A DNA stretch of 64,000 bases, from assembly GCA_947650285.1 (NCBI GenBank), contig CANTFL010000786.1, forward strand, positions 1 through 64,000, written 5' to 3'. Shown in pieces: positions 20,479-37,900 of this stretch (the first letter of the stretch is position 1; each line of letters opens with the position of its first letter). The translations under genes and the position numbers were made by a program. The DNA comes from Hyaloperonospora brassicae (lineage: Eukaryota > Oomycota > Peronosporomycetes > Peronosporales > Peronosporaceae). The notes under the pieces were generated by a model, which was not told the origin of the DNA, made no database searches, and worked only from the letters and a program-made list of their open reading frames with translations.

Positions 20479-21420
20479 GCAAGTGGGACGCAAGTGTTTA
20501 GTGCTTCCGCACGTATAACAGCGTCTCACTTCCTGTCGTTACTCTGCAACATGCAGCTCCGCTTCACCTTTAGCTTCAGCATGGCTGAGATCCATCGGTT
20601 CTGGCTTACAGTAAGCCGAGGTGCTCGCAGAGGTTGTTCTCGCAAAGCTTGGGCTGTACTTATTCCAACCAAGTCTGGCCGACTTGAAGTTGTGTTCAGC
20701 ATCTTATGCGATGCTTACAGCTTCCTCATAAGTAGAGGGATGGACCCGAAACACCTCGGTCCTGGCAACGCCATTACGAAGACCTTCCATGAATACAGTC
20801 ACATAGACTGTATCAGGGAGAGGGTCAGACTGCATAGCAGCCATCAGAGTTCTCAACTCTTGGACATAGTCCGTTGAATCATTCTTACCCTTACGGGTAG
20901 ACAAGAAGCGTGAGCGCCCGCGATATATCTGGTTAGGCGGCGAGAAAACTCGCAATAGGTCTACCTTGAGCGAATCCCAAGTGGGAAACGCCAAGTCGAC
21001 CGACGTGCCACACGTCAGAGCCCACTATCTAGCTCTGTCATCGAGCTTGGAGATGGACAGCGAGACCCGCTGGTACTCCAGTGCGATAAGCCCAGAGCTC
21101 TTGGCCATCTCAATCTCACGGATTCAGAGGTTCAGGTTTTCCCCCTCCTTCCCGGAATAATGTTTAACGTCCAACCGAAGGGGACGAGGCTTAGCCTCTT
21201 CATCTGTCATCGCCACGTAGCGTGTTGGCATAGCCGACGCTACTTGGTTTTGAACCTGCCCTAAAAGGGCCGTTTCATACTGCATGAATGCCTCGAATCG
21301 TGCATTAAGCACATCGGGACCTTGTGCAGCTAGAAACTACACATACGCTTGGCCTACGGCCGCGGTCAGATTATCAAGCGCGACCTTTTAAGCCTCATAT
21401 AGAAGTTTGGACTGCTCCAT
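20479..21420 (-). pseudogene. Gypsy Gag (copy D)
   Basis: The start codon at 21420-21418 follows the LTR by about 60 bases, as in B. The N-terminal helical part ([23 protein letters not shown]), the retrotransposon Gag core (AFPTWDSLKVDLLRVF...YVQELRTLMAAMQ...GVARTEVFRV, 20994-20704) and a complete CCHC zinc knuckle CYTCGSTKHLRPTC (20520-20479) are all visible. In-frame stops split it at several places. The zinc knuckle is better preserved than in B. Gag packages the element RNA. Confidence 0.8.
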
Positions 21421-21478
21421 CCTCATAGAGGATCAGTCGTTACCGACTCAGGAGTAGATTCACTACCAGTGCTACAAG
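21421..21478 (-). other. Primer-binding-site region of copy D
   Basis: On the minus strand, about ten bases after the LTR, lies TGGTAGTGAATCTACTCC, which begins with the TGG expected opposite a tRNA CCA end. B has the same string with TTG in place of TGG. The assignment is tentative because there is a gap after the LTR. Confidence 0.35.
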
Positions 21479-22007
21479 TGTAGCGAAGCTGCACAGCTCC
21501 TTAAGTCAGAGGAAGACTTAACGCTCAATGAGTAACTTCAGGTTCAGAGAGCCCGACTAAAAGAGTTAACAGCTCAATGATCAACTTCAGATTCAGAGAA
21601 CCCGACTAAAAGAGTTAACAAGCTCAGAGAGATTACAGTCCCTGTTCCAGGGGGACCAAACGATTCATAGAATCGACGCGCAGAGTGCACAAGGAGTAGC
21701 TGCCTTAACAAGGCGTTGCTACCTCCTTCTTGATCCCAAGACGCCTCAGAGAGGTACGTGTCGATCGGATCAAAGTGGGAACTGAATTCCATTTCTTCTT
21801 TAACCTAAAAGAACACCTTAGAACAAAGTAATCAACTTGAACGCTAAATTCCTAAATAAACCTCTTAAACGATCTCGTAATCAATAGTTGACAGACATCA
21901 GTCTTCAACAATCGATACTGTGATCTAATATTACTTTAAAGAAGATCCCATCCCTTGTGTGCACCACACCCATTGTCGACTACCAGTCGACGTGTAACCC
22001 CGTTGCA
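21479..22007 (-). repeat. 5' LTR of copy D
   Basis: 529 bp; minus strand starts TGCAACGGGGTTACACG and ends TTCGCTACA. It aligns end to end with both LTRs of B. Confidence 0.88.
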
Positions 22008-28136
<6,129 letters not shown>

Positions 28137-30738
28137 TGTATGTAAATGTTTTATACGTAGGATATATTCAAACAATGCGATAACGTCTATAGTTCACGTG
28201 AACTATGTATTGATAAGATACTGCAGTATATCGACAGATTAAAATTTTACTTCCGCTCGAATTTAGCACATCATCTGAATTTATTTCAACAAATTCCGGT
28301 ACCGGTCGGCAGAATATATAAACTTATGACTTACTATATATCCATTAATTTCTCTAAAAGTACCTAAGCTACCGCGACAAGCGGGTTCTTTTCTCATGAA
28401 TTGCTTCTTATTTTTCCAACTAGAATAGTAATGGGGAGGTATTGTCGACAACATATTTTTAATACTATTGACATCATCATTCAATTTAGTACAATTTACC
28501 AATGACAATATAATATTTCGATACAACTGAGGAATGTTTGCATACGAAATGTCCTTACTTTAAATGTCCTGTGCCATAACATCAAGATCCTCGAAAAGAC
28601 GATACTTACGATTCCATCTATGCCACACAGCAAGCTATATATGCCTTAAATAATTTGGAGGTTCTATAACAAGACCAAACTAAAAGAAATAACGAGTAAA
28701 TTGCTTTAGGCCCTTAAAACCACGACTGAATTGACATTAAGTATTGATACCACTCACATCATTTGAATTATAACGTCGTCATCATTTGATTGCAAATGAT
28801 TTCCTCTATTATATATATATATATATACGACTTGACGTCGGGTTTCTAATGAAAGCATAAAATACACGCAGGAGATAATATGAAGTGTATCTAAATTAAA
28901 TTTGGATGTAAATTACAATATAGATTCTTTCAGTCTTACTGATGTATGTTTAACACGCTGGTCAAGTTGGTCGGGGCTTTTTACACATATATATGTAAAA
29001 GTTCTATAACTATATTTAGCAACTACTGATATTGTGCCAGTTCTTCTGTAAACAATTTAGCGTCTTGTAATTAGTTGTTGATCATCGAAACCTGTTATGA
29101 CCCTCCTAATGTACAATACACCACAAATTTCGTATATTATATTATATACAAGATCATTACTACTGGAAATAGTGGTCGATTGTTTCTGAAGCACTGCGCG
29201 CGGGGGCCTTGTTAGCTTGGTGGGTAGCATTAGATCATCAATTTATATATTCTTTAAAGTATTCTAACGGTATCTTAGGTAAGCACCGCTCTCCTTAACT
29301 AACTGGGTCCATTTCAAACCTTAAATGACCAACTTAAGGTCTGACACAATTAATTACGACACATAGCCTTTTTAAATACAACAGCAACTAGGTGTAATTA
29401 TCCATCCCGGCTGGCACCCAGTGCATTTAGCTATAGATTCCTTTTCGTGCCGTTTTATCCACGGTGCTAACTTATTGTGGGCACAAATTGTTACTCTGGG
29501 CAGTACACTTGACCACTAATGTTTCCGCTGGGCTTAGCTTAAAATTCAATATGTGACCAGAGAAATGAAATCGGTATCTAATGCGCTTAATGATACTATA
29601 TGTACAGCAACTATTATTCAATAATTAAATAATCCAGTCTTTATATCCATGCTAGAAACATTCTTTTTTGCACAATACGGTATAAATCTCTTTTCGTTTG
29701 AGTAATTTAAGCATATCACCATGTTAACACAGTTCTTTGACAGCACCTTTTTGTGTCAAAACTCATACAAATCTGAAACAAAAATTGAGTGACAAAATCA
29801 AACAATTGACTAGAGAGGCACACTCGCATAGTCAAACGAGAAAAATTTCCAGGAAAATATAATATATAAATCTGAAAAATAAATCGGCCGTAACACTGTG
29901 TAAACATAACCACGATCCTTATGTTTTTCCTAAAAGTCCCCTTCCTGCATAATAATTTTTACATTCATTTCATTTTGTATGTAGCTGCCGGTGATCTTGC
30001 CTGAAGATCACAAGTCTCAGCAACATGCACCGTTCTAAAATATTATATATATATTTCTATAGCCATAAACATTGCAATTTTACAATGTACAAGCCAGTCA
30101 TACGAGCGAGCTAGTGAAGGGCTGCTAAACAGCAATGCGTCGTTCGTGATAAATCTCTTATAGGTAGTCTATATATTCTGATGATAAAATGCTTATTTCG
30201 AGACGCTTCTTCATTCAAATTAATATATGCATCAACAGGTTTACAACTAAAATGCTCAAACAAACTTTGTTAGAATGAGCTTTACGAGAAGAAAATCTAT
30301 TTACGTGGATTAATTATAGTAAATAAGCGGCGTGGAACTTATAGGTGATATACACTACAATTATAATATTAAAATAGTCATACCCAACATATTCTTTATG
30401 TTTAAAAAAGCGTGTATTCGAAGTTAAAATGCTGTAATTTACATCACTATGTTTCTAAAGTTGGCCCGAAACGCCACACTATACGTTGATGGTCCCCAAA
30501 CAATTTAAAAGATTTACGTTAGTTGAGGCTGTAATTGTGTTCGATAGTATAGTAGATTTTGATTCACAACATTGTGCTATTGTAAAATACCACGATATCT
30601 ACACTATCTGTTTTGAGGAAATGGCATATATCGTAGGATCTGATCTTCGTTTGTCACGACAGAATATAACATAAACATACATACAGACTGATATCACTTC
30701 CTATATTATGAGATCGGCACCTTTTAGTCGGTAAATTC
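28137..30738. other. AT-rich intergenic region with TA microsatellites
   Basis: No gene supported. Short (TA)n runs occur near 28810-28827 and 30040-30055. A stretch near 29200-29235 faintly resembles the 5' half of a tRNA but has no partner half. Confidence 0.6.
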
Positions 30739-31026
30739 TGTTTGAATATTCGACACCATTATTGACAAGGGTCAAAGTTAACGGGACAAGGCCAACAGGA
30801 CAAGGCCGATGGGACACGGCTAACGGGACAAGGCTAACGGAACTAGAATAACGGATTCAACAACAAGCAAGAACACCGGGAGAGACGTTAACGTGAGCGG
30901 CAAATGGCAATCCAGCTGCCACGGAAGAAAAAACCAAGTCGCTCGGTCTTAAAAGTGCTACGTGCCAGGCAAGTCGTCTCTAGCAAGCGGAGAGAAGCCA
31001 GGAATTATAGTATATTGTGCGCCAAG

Positions 31027-31063
<37 letters not shown>

Positions 31064-31125
31064 TATAAATATTAATATATATATGTATGCATTCTAAAAT
31101 ATACTAGCTAAAAGCTTAATGCTAA
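30739..31125 (+). repeat. Copia 5' LTR
   Basis: It aligns with 43765-44079: shared blocks include ACAAGG.CAA.AG, GGGACACGGCTAACGG, AACGTGAGCGG, CTGCCACGGAAG and AGTCGTCTCTAGCAAGCGGA. It is longer than the 3' copy mainly because of a (TA)n run at 31032-31060. The exact ends are uncertain by a few bases, and no target duplication was found. Confidence 0.75.
31032..31060. repeat. (TA)n microsatellite inside the Copia 5' LTR
   Basis: A perfect TA run absent from the 3' LTR, so it expanded after insertion. Confidence 0.9.
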
Positions 31126-31199
31126 GGGGTTATGAACCCAGGTCTAAAGAGGCTTCCGCTTTTGCTTAATATACTCACTTAGTTATACTTTGGTCGGCA

Positions 31200-32017
31200 G
31201 AGACGAGATTTTAAAGAAAGTAAGATCAAGAAGTATAAACGACCTATTGGATGGCGATGCCAGTCCTGAGGTCCAATATAAGGTCACGATGAGATTTGCG
31301 TCTAAAGAATAGATTATATTGGAATATGCCGCACGTGACACGACGCTTCCTCGCAAACTCAAGATATAATGAGCGGAAAAAATTTCAAGGAGCTTAGGTA
31401 AAAGAATGGCAGATTATATTGGCCTCGCTATCGATGGAGATAGGTCAGTGTGTACTGTCACGAGAAACTGGCGCTGAGATGCGGAAGTACCTCGATGACT
31501 TCTAAAAGGGGAATATAAATGCTGTTACACGTTCATACCAAGAAATTATGATCAATGACAAGTAGGTATTGATGGTATATGAACCGAATCAAGAACTTGT
31601 GCATCTCCCTAAAAAGTTTTTCGTTATTAAAGAACCAATCGCTGCGCTCAATGCTGCTTTCATGACCCACTGTTCATCCAATCGTTCATCAAGTCGCTAC
31701 ATGAAAATGCAAGGTTTGACTGTCTTCGACGAACGGTGGAGAGGGGAGATAAAAAAGTGGATAACCCGAGAAGATAAAAATTTAGATTGTACGGATGGAC
31801 AGCTATAACAAGTGTACACGGTGTCAATGGAAATTTTTTAAGGACATATAAGGAGGTTTTTTCGAAGCTTAACAGGTGCAGTGACATAGGTACAACCAAA
31901 GTCAAAAGTGAACCAGCTTCAGATTCAGATGCCAAGTTGTCAACCAGCTACAAGACAGAAGAATAGTAAGGACACTGTTTTAATTGTCATCACCCTGGAC
32001 ATAGAATGATCAATGTC
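31200..32017 (+). pseudogene. Copia Gag with degenerate zinc knuckle
   Basis: Broken frames include an island at 31569-31808 and a zinc knuckle at 31976-32017 reading CFNCHHPGHRMINV. The first Cys, second Cys and His are in place, but the last Cys position is Val. The knuckle normally binds element RNA. Confidence 0.6.
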
Positions 32018-32269
32018 TAATCATGAAAAGGTATCGGGTAAATGGAAGACATGCAACGCTTATGAAGAAATCCACATTGCGAAAACTATTTATTATAACC
32101 GAGAAGTCAATCACCACATGGCGTGCCAACAAGTAGTAATGCTGATATAAAATCAACTGAAGATTTTTCATTGGATGCTTGGTTGCAGGATCTACTCATA
32201 GGCAATGAACTACCCGGATTGGGAGTGGTGTTTAAATAATATTGCCAATTTTCATGTGTCATCAGATCG

Positions 32270-33462
32270 AGGTACTTCGTCGATCATATGCCACTTTTAA
32301 ACAGACAAACAAGTCGACAGCGTACGTGGATTCCAAATGGAATATATGACCACCTCGGTAGGACATGGTACAGTCCAACTGTGAGTTGATAGGAGTTTCT
32401 ACACAAAGTCATGACTTTGTATAATGTACTTGATGTTCCGAACAGCATCAATATCATACCATAATTACAAGTAGAATACCAAGGTAAAATTGTGACACAT
32501 GTCACCATAGTCGATGAAAAGAAATTGAGTCCCAGCGTACAAAAGGAAAAGTTACTTACAGTTGGAAGATACAGCTGCGGATTGTTCACACTTATGCTCA
32601 AAATAGGTTAAGTCTTGCAAAATGATCAGTTAGACGTTATGCCAGCAAAACAGCGAAGAACATGTGCAATACATGCGCGGAACATACCAATAAATACTCT
32701 CTCGATTTAACTTTTTTTAAATCACAGTCGATCAAGAGCGGCTTGACAGAATCTCACTGAGCAAAAACGTTTTTAGTAATTGCCAAGCATGTCATCTAGG
32801 TACAGAGCGAAAACCATCGCCTTTGCAAAATCTCAAATTATGTATAAGATAAAACGATTAAGTCCTTTTTGCTCATTTGTTCTTTCCAAAGTACGAAAAG
32901 AATCCGATAGCATACAAGGCAATGCTTGTTGTGGACGACTGGTATTCTTAGTACACCTATCTGAATTCTCTTCACTCAAAAATTGCTATAGAAGTAAATG
33001 AAGCAAATTTACGATTCATTACCTATACTGTGCGCTAATATCCCTCTCACAGTGTAAAAGATTGTTACAGATGGCGGAGGTGTATTCATTATTGAGGGAA
33101 TAAACATGTGGTACAGCAGGCAGGTAATTTAATATTTGTCTAATCCAACGCTGGTCTCGCACTGATAATAATTTAGAAAGGATCATTAGACCCTCATCCG
33201 AATGAAGAAGTCGACAATAGCTATATCACGCGTACTGGAATCTTTTTGGAAGTTTGCGCTAGCGATGGCTGTATTTTTATGTAACCGGAATAACTGTCAA
33301 GAAAAACAAGATACGCTGTATCACGTGAGGATGAATAAGAAACCCAACATCCCTGGGATCAAAGAATGATGATTTATTGCGTACGTGTATAAAGAGAAGA
33401 TTCCCTTTAAGCAGATGTTGCGCGACAATTGCCGAATCGGTTTTCTAGTCAGTCTTTGGAAG
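32270..33462 (+). pseudogene. Copia protease tail and integrase N-terminal part
   Basis: Near 32410-32590 the frame reads VLDVPNSINIIP and KEKLLTVGRYSCG, the usual L..VLYVPxxxxNLLSVG-type segment after the Copia protease. Near 32785 comes CQACHLGTERKPSP, the zinc-binding pair of the integrase N-terminus, and near 32925 VVDDWYS.YTYLN, matching the start of the integrase core. It is interrupted by copy B at 33463. Confidence 0.55.
33458..33462. repeat. Target-site duplication of copy B, left
   Basis: GGAAG immediately before the LTR, repeated at 41176-41180. Confidence 0.9.
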
Positions 33463-33990
33463 TGCAACGGGTTACACGTCGACTGGTAGTCGACAATGGG
33501 TGTGGTGCACACAAGGGATGGTATCCTCTTTAACGTAATATTATATCACAGTGTCAATTGTTGAAGACTGATGTCTGTCAACCATTGATTACGAGATCTT
33601 TTAAGAGGTTTATTTAGAAATTTAGCGTTTAAATTAATTACTTTGTTCTAAGATGTTCTTTTAGGTTAAAGAAGAATTAAAATTCAGTTCCCACTTTGAT
33701 CCGATCAACACGTACCTCTCTGAGGCGTCTTGCGATCAAGAAGGAGGTAGCAACGCCTTGTTAAGGTAGCTACTCCTTGTGCACTCTGCGCGTCGATTCT
33801 CTAAATCGTTTGGTCCCCCTGGAACAGGGACTGTAAGCTCTCTGAGCTTGTTAACTCTTTTAGTCGGGTTCTCTGAATCTGAAGTTTCTCATTGAGCTAT
33901 TAACTCTTTTAGTCGGGCTCTCTGAACCTGAAGTTGCTCATTGAGCGTTTAGTCTTCCTCTGACTTAAGGAGCTGTGCAGCTTCGCTACA
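33463..33990 (+). repeat. 5' LTR of copy B
   Basis: It starts TGCAACGGGTTACACG and ends CTTCGCTACA. It contains GTCGACTGGTAGTCGAC near the start, an inverted repeat shared by all LTRs of this family. Confidence 0.92.
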
Positions 33991-34049
33991 CTTAGTCGCA
34001 CTTGTAGTGAATCTACTCCTGAATCGGTAACGACTGATCCTCTGTGAGG

Positions 34050-34960
34050 ATGGAGCAGTCCACACTTCTTTATGAGGCCCAAAAGGTCGCGCTTGATAAT
34101 CTGACCGCGGCCGTAGGCCCAGCGTATGTGGATTATCTAGCTGCACAAGGTCCCGATGTGCTCAATGCACGATTCGAGACCTTCATGCAGTATGAAACGG
34201 CCCTTTAGGGCAGGTTCAAAACCAAGTAGCGTCGGCTATGCCAACACACTACGTGGCGATGCCAGATGAAGAGGCTAAGCCTCGTCCCCTTCGGTTGGAA
34301 GTTAACATTATTCCGGGAAGGAGGGGGAAAACCTGACCCTCTGAATCCGTGAGATTGAGATGGCCATGAGCTCTGGTATAATCTCACTGGAGTACCAGCG
34401 GGTCTCGTTGGCTATCTACAATCTCGATGGAAGAGCTAGAGAGTGGGCTCTGACGTGTGGTACGTCGGTCAACTTGGCGTTTCCACACGGGATTCACTTA
34501 AGTTTGAACCTTTGCGAGTTTTCTTGCCGCCTGGCCATATTTATCGCGTGCGCTCACGCTTCTTGTCTACCCGTCAGGGTAAGAATGAGTTAGCGGACTA
34601 TGTCCAAGAGTTGAGAACTCTGATGGCTGCTATGCAGTCCGACCCTCTCCCTGAGACAGTCTGTGTGACTGTCTTCATGGAAGGTCTTCGCACTGGCGTT
34701 GCCAGGACCGAGGTATTTCGGGTCCATCCCTCGACTTTTGAGGAAGCTTTAAGCATCGCATAAAATGCTGAACACAACTTCAAGTTGGCCAGACTTGGTT
34801 GGAATAAGTACAGCCCAAGCTTTGCGAGAACAACCTCTGCAAGCACCTCGGCTTACTGTAAGCCAGAACCGATGGATCTCAGCCATGCTGAAGTTGAAGG
34901 TGAAGCGGAGCTGCATGTTGCAAAGTAACGACAGGAAATGAGACGCTGTTATACGTGCGA
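34050..34960 (+). pseudogene. Gypsy Gag (copy B)
   Basis: ATG at 34050, 60 bases after the LTR, with MEQSTLLYEAQKVALDNL. An in-frame TAG near 34207 stops it. The Gag core continues at 34443-34763 (RVRSRFLSTRQGKNELADY, LRTLMAAMQSDPLPETV, ARTEVFRVHPSTFEEAL). The zinc knuckle near 34940-34985 reads CYTCESTLQLRPTC, with Gln in place of the zinc-binding His seen in D. The product would package element RNA if intact. Confidence 0.82.
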
Positions 34961-35229
34961 AAGCACTTTACAATTGCGTCCCACTTGTCCTTTGCGTAAG
35001 CAACAACCGACTCATTTGGGTCGAAACCCCAGCCCCAACTAGAAACGTGGTATGGCATGGGGAAACGTCGACACCCAGTAGGTGCGGGGCGCCCTTCTGG
35101 GGTACAGCTGAGCTCTGACACTTCTCTCCAAGGTAGAGCGAAACCGGCGTTAGCCCCACTGAGCTCTGTGCGCGCCAGCACATAGCGTGGATCCAATCAT
35201 GGCTTTATAGTCGCCGAGGCGAAGATTCA

Positions 35230-35608
35230 AGGCTTTGAGAAGCTTTGGTCGATCCTAATCGACTCCGAGCATCATGCAATATTGCTCGACGTCGATCTTG
35301 GTGGAAGTCAGCGATATGCTGAAGCGCTCAAAGCGCATGAACGTGATTTGATCACCGTTCGTTTAGCAAGTGGTAGTCGTGTCACGGTGCCTAAAGATCC
35401 GTTGAACTTAGGTGTGAAGTTTTTGGACTTTGACAGCATCGAACGCTGTATTGTCCTCGATTTGAATGCGATATATAATCTCATCCTGGGTATGGCTTGG
35501 CTTGAACGCCATGAGCAATGTTTTGATTGGAGGTCTAAGACCTTAGGCGCCACGCGCAATGTTCCTAGCGAAGCTTTGGAGATTCATGAACCCACCTTTT
35601 CTAGGTAA
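35230..35608 (+). pseudogene. Gypsy aspartic protease (copy B)
   Basis: The active-site loop near 35255 reads LIDSEHH, where D has LIDSGAS, so the essential Gly is lost. The frame then runs clean from 35282 to 35608 (RYAEALKAHERDLITVRLASG, LGVKFLDFDSIERCIVLDL, YNLILGMAWLERH.QCFDW), ending in the ILGM-type C-terminal segment of retropepsins. Protease would cut the Gag-Pol polyprotein. Confidence 0.75.
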
Positions 35609-36120
35609 CAAAAGCGCTTTTGGCGCGAGCCATTGACGGAAGGTGTCAATGTGCTGGACATTGGTATGTTAAAGTTTATTTACTACAATGTCAATGACAT
35701 GAAAAGTGAGCGTAGCTCTTTCACCTTATGTGAAGTAAGTTGTGCTCCGTAGAGTGATACTCGTTGAGATACTGAGTCTCTGCATGCTGAAAGCATGGTT
35801 GGCCTAGGAACGAGTCATCAAGAATGTGAATATTCTGATGTGATTGGGGTGGCACGTGAAATTCCACCGAGTGGGGGCGACCGAGATGGTACCTCACTGA
35901 ATATAGGTAATGAAATTGTTGCCAAGAAGTTGAGGCATTCAGGGCTAGGTTCACATAATGCACGTGAAGTGGTACGTAAAAATTCACCGGGTGAAGTGTT
36001 CGAGTAACGATGCTCTTCACCAATCTTTGATTAAGACATGAGCTCTAGTGTGAAGCGTGGTATGGTAAATAGCAACTATGGGGGCCCTACTGTCCAGGCT
36101 CTAGGAGGCGCAAAGCTTTT

Positions 36121-36348
36121 TTGAGGAAACAATCTCGGTGTCGGGTGGCAAATGTTAAGCGCCAAACGTCCGAGGTGTTAAGGAGTGATAATAGTAATAA
36201 TAGTAATAATAGTAATAATACACTATATACTCTTGTCAATAAAATGAATGGCCATGTTGATATCAACATTAGTCTTGAGACTCTTCCTTCCTTGAATACT
36301 CTCTTTGAGCCAGATGAAATGTCTGATGGCGAATTCAGCCAAGCCTAA
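36121..36348 (+). pseudogene. Protease-RT spacer with Asn-rich microsatellite (copy B)
   Basis: A 75-codon open stretch between protease and RT. The AATAGTAAT unit at about 36186-36222 gives NNSNNSNNS in frame. The rest has no recognisable fold. It is part of the pol polyprotein linker. Confidence 0.45.
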
Positions 36349-36528
36349 AAATCAGGAGAGTCATAAGAATTAGTGTTTATTCGACTCGATGTTGAGTTGA
36401 ACTCATCCTCGTCATTGGGCGAGTCAGTCCTTTAGGACACAAAGGCGGCATTGGATGCCCGAAGTGGATCTTCTATCCTTAAGGATCCTCTTGATCCGTT
36501 ATATCCTTTGGTAAATGAGTTTTAGGAC

Positions 36529-37411
36529 GTGGTGTGTCACGACCCACCGTCCGTCTCACCTCCAGATAGAGGTGTACGTCATGAAATTGACTTGGTTCCT
36601 GGAACTAAATACTGCGTTCCAGTCAGCGGCCTTTACCGAAGGAACAGTGCGACGTCATTGACGAATTCTTTCGTGCAAAGCCCGCGGCAGGAATGGTACT
36701 TAAGAGCAAATCTTCCCGTTCCACACCGACCTTCTGTGTGAAAAAGCCCAATGGAAAGTGGCGCATTGTTCATGCTTACAATAAGCTTAATGCGGCCACC
36801 ATCCCGGCTCAGATACTAATTGCGAGGAAGGATGTCCTTCAGAACAATATGGTGGGATGCACAATGTACAGTGCGCTCGACCTATTCGATAATTACTATC
36901 AGCTGCTCATGCGAGAAAGCGATATTCCGCTGACAGTGGCCAGCACTCCAAGCGGTATGCTTAAAGAGTGGCTTGTTATGCCGCAAGGGTTTTCAAATTT
37001 CCCGGCTACATTCAATCGGCTTGTGACACAATTTTTCGGACCTCACAGAGGTTATGCACAGACATACATTGATGACATCTTCGTCCATAGTCGTGCTATG
37101 AACGGTCGGTCAGATGTGGATAATCACGTTGACCATTTACGAGCGGTGCTCGAGTGCATGCGCACAATAAGTTGTACTCGAACGCATATAAGTGCATCTT
37201 TGGTGCATAAAAGATTCAATTTTTGAGGTGCTTTCTTGATAAGCGAGGCCTTCGAGCAGATCCCGCTAAGATAAAAGCCATAGTTGATTGGCCGTTTTTA
37301 AAGAACCAAAAGGACTTACGTAAGTGTCTTGGCCTTGCCAATTACTTACACAAGTACAGTGCGAATTACGCAGACATGGCTCGACCATTATCCAATCTCC
37401 TTAAAAAGTGA
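36529..37411 (+). pseudogene. Gypsy reverse transcriptase (copy B)
   Basis: The pre-RT segment (RGVRHEIDLVPGTKY) is at 36570. The main frame 36693-37226 holds PTFCVKKPNGKWRIVHAYN, FDNYYQLLMRESDIPLT, EWLVMPQGFSNFPATFNRL and the catalytic YIDDIFVHSR near 37060. Frame breaks occur before 36693 and near 37225; the thumb/connection (RADPAKIKAIVDWP, LRKCLGLANYLHKYS) resumes at 37223-37411. RT makes the cDNA. Confidence 0.9.
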
Positions 37412-37429
37412 TGTGGAATGGTAATGGAC

Positions 37430-37900
37430 GAGCACCGAGCACGATGCTTTTCAAGCAGTAAAATACAGTCTACTTCATGCGCCAATCTTGGCTTTGCCTG
37501 ATCGTGATCGTTCTTTCAGTGTCGTATGTGACGCATCTGACTTTTCCATAGGCAGCGCTCTGTTACATACAGATTCATATGGACGGGAACGCGTAATTGC
37601 GTTTGAGTCTCGGCAGCTGAAGGCTGCAGAAAAGAACTATCCTGTTCATGACAAAGAGCTACTTGCAAAAAAGTATGCTCTAGTCAAATTCAGAGTTTAT
37701 CTACTTGGCTATTAGGCGTTTGTGATCTATACAGATCATGCGTTACTACGCACTGCGACCCAGTCGCCTCATCTCTGTCAGAGAATGGCTCGTTGGCTTT
37801 CCTTCTTTGCCGAGTACAGCTTCGAGGTGAATTATAAGCCGGGCAAGCAGAATGCTTTGGCTGATGCGTTGTTACGCAGGCCTGACTATGAGCTTGCTCA
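37430..37900 (+). pseudogene. Gypsy RNase H (copy B)
   Basis: SVVCDASDFSIGSALL (catalytic Asp), FESRQLKAAEKNYPVHDKELLA, then a TAG near 37713 where GDR is expected, then VIYTDHALLRT and MARWLSFFAEYSFEVNYKPGK. The single stop is the main lesion. Confidence 0.85.

Larger units (their letters stand above)
19476..22007 (-). mobile_element. Chimeric Gypsy remnant, copy D
   Basis: 5' LTR (22007-21479), leader, Gag (21420 downward) and the start of protease are B-family sequence. At about 20175 this switches to the integrase C-terminus and chromodomain of another family, skipping all RT and RNase H. No matching 3' LTR was found, although the B-type solo LTR at 15068-15551 has the same orientation. 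Confidence 0.65.

Noticed and set aside
29195..29240. Sequence resembling the 5' half of a tRNA
   Set aside because: No B box or pairing 3' half within 60 bases; the only weak candidate is about 110 bases away.
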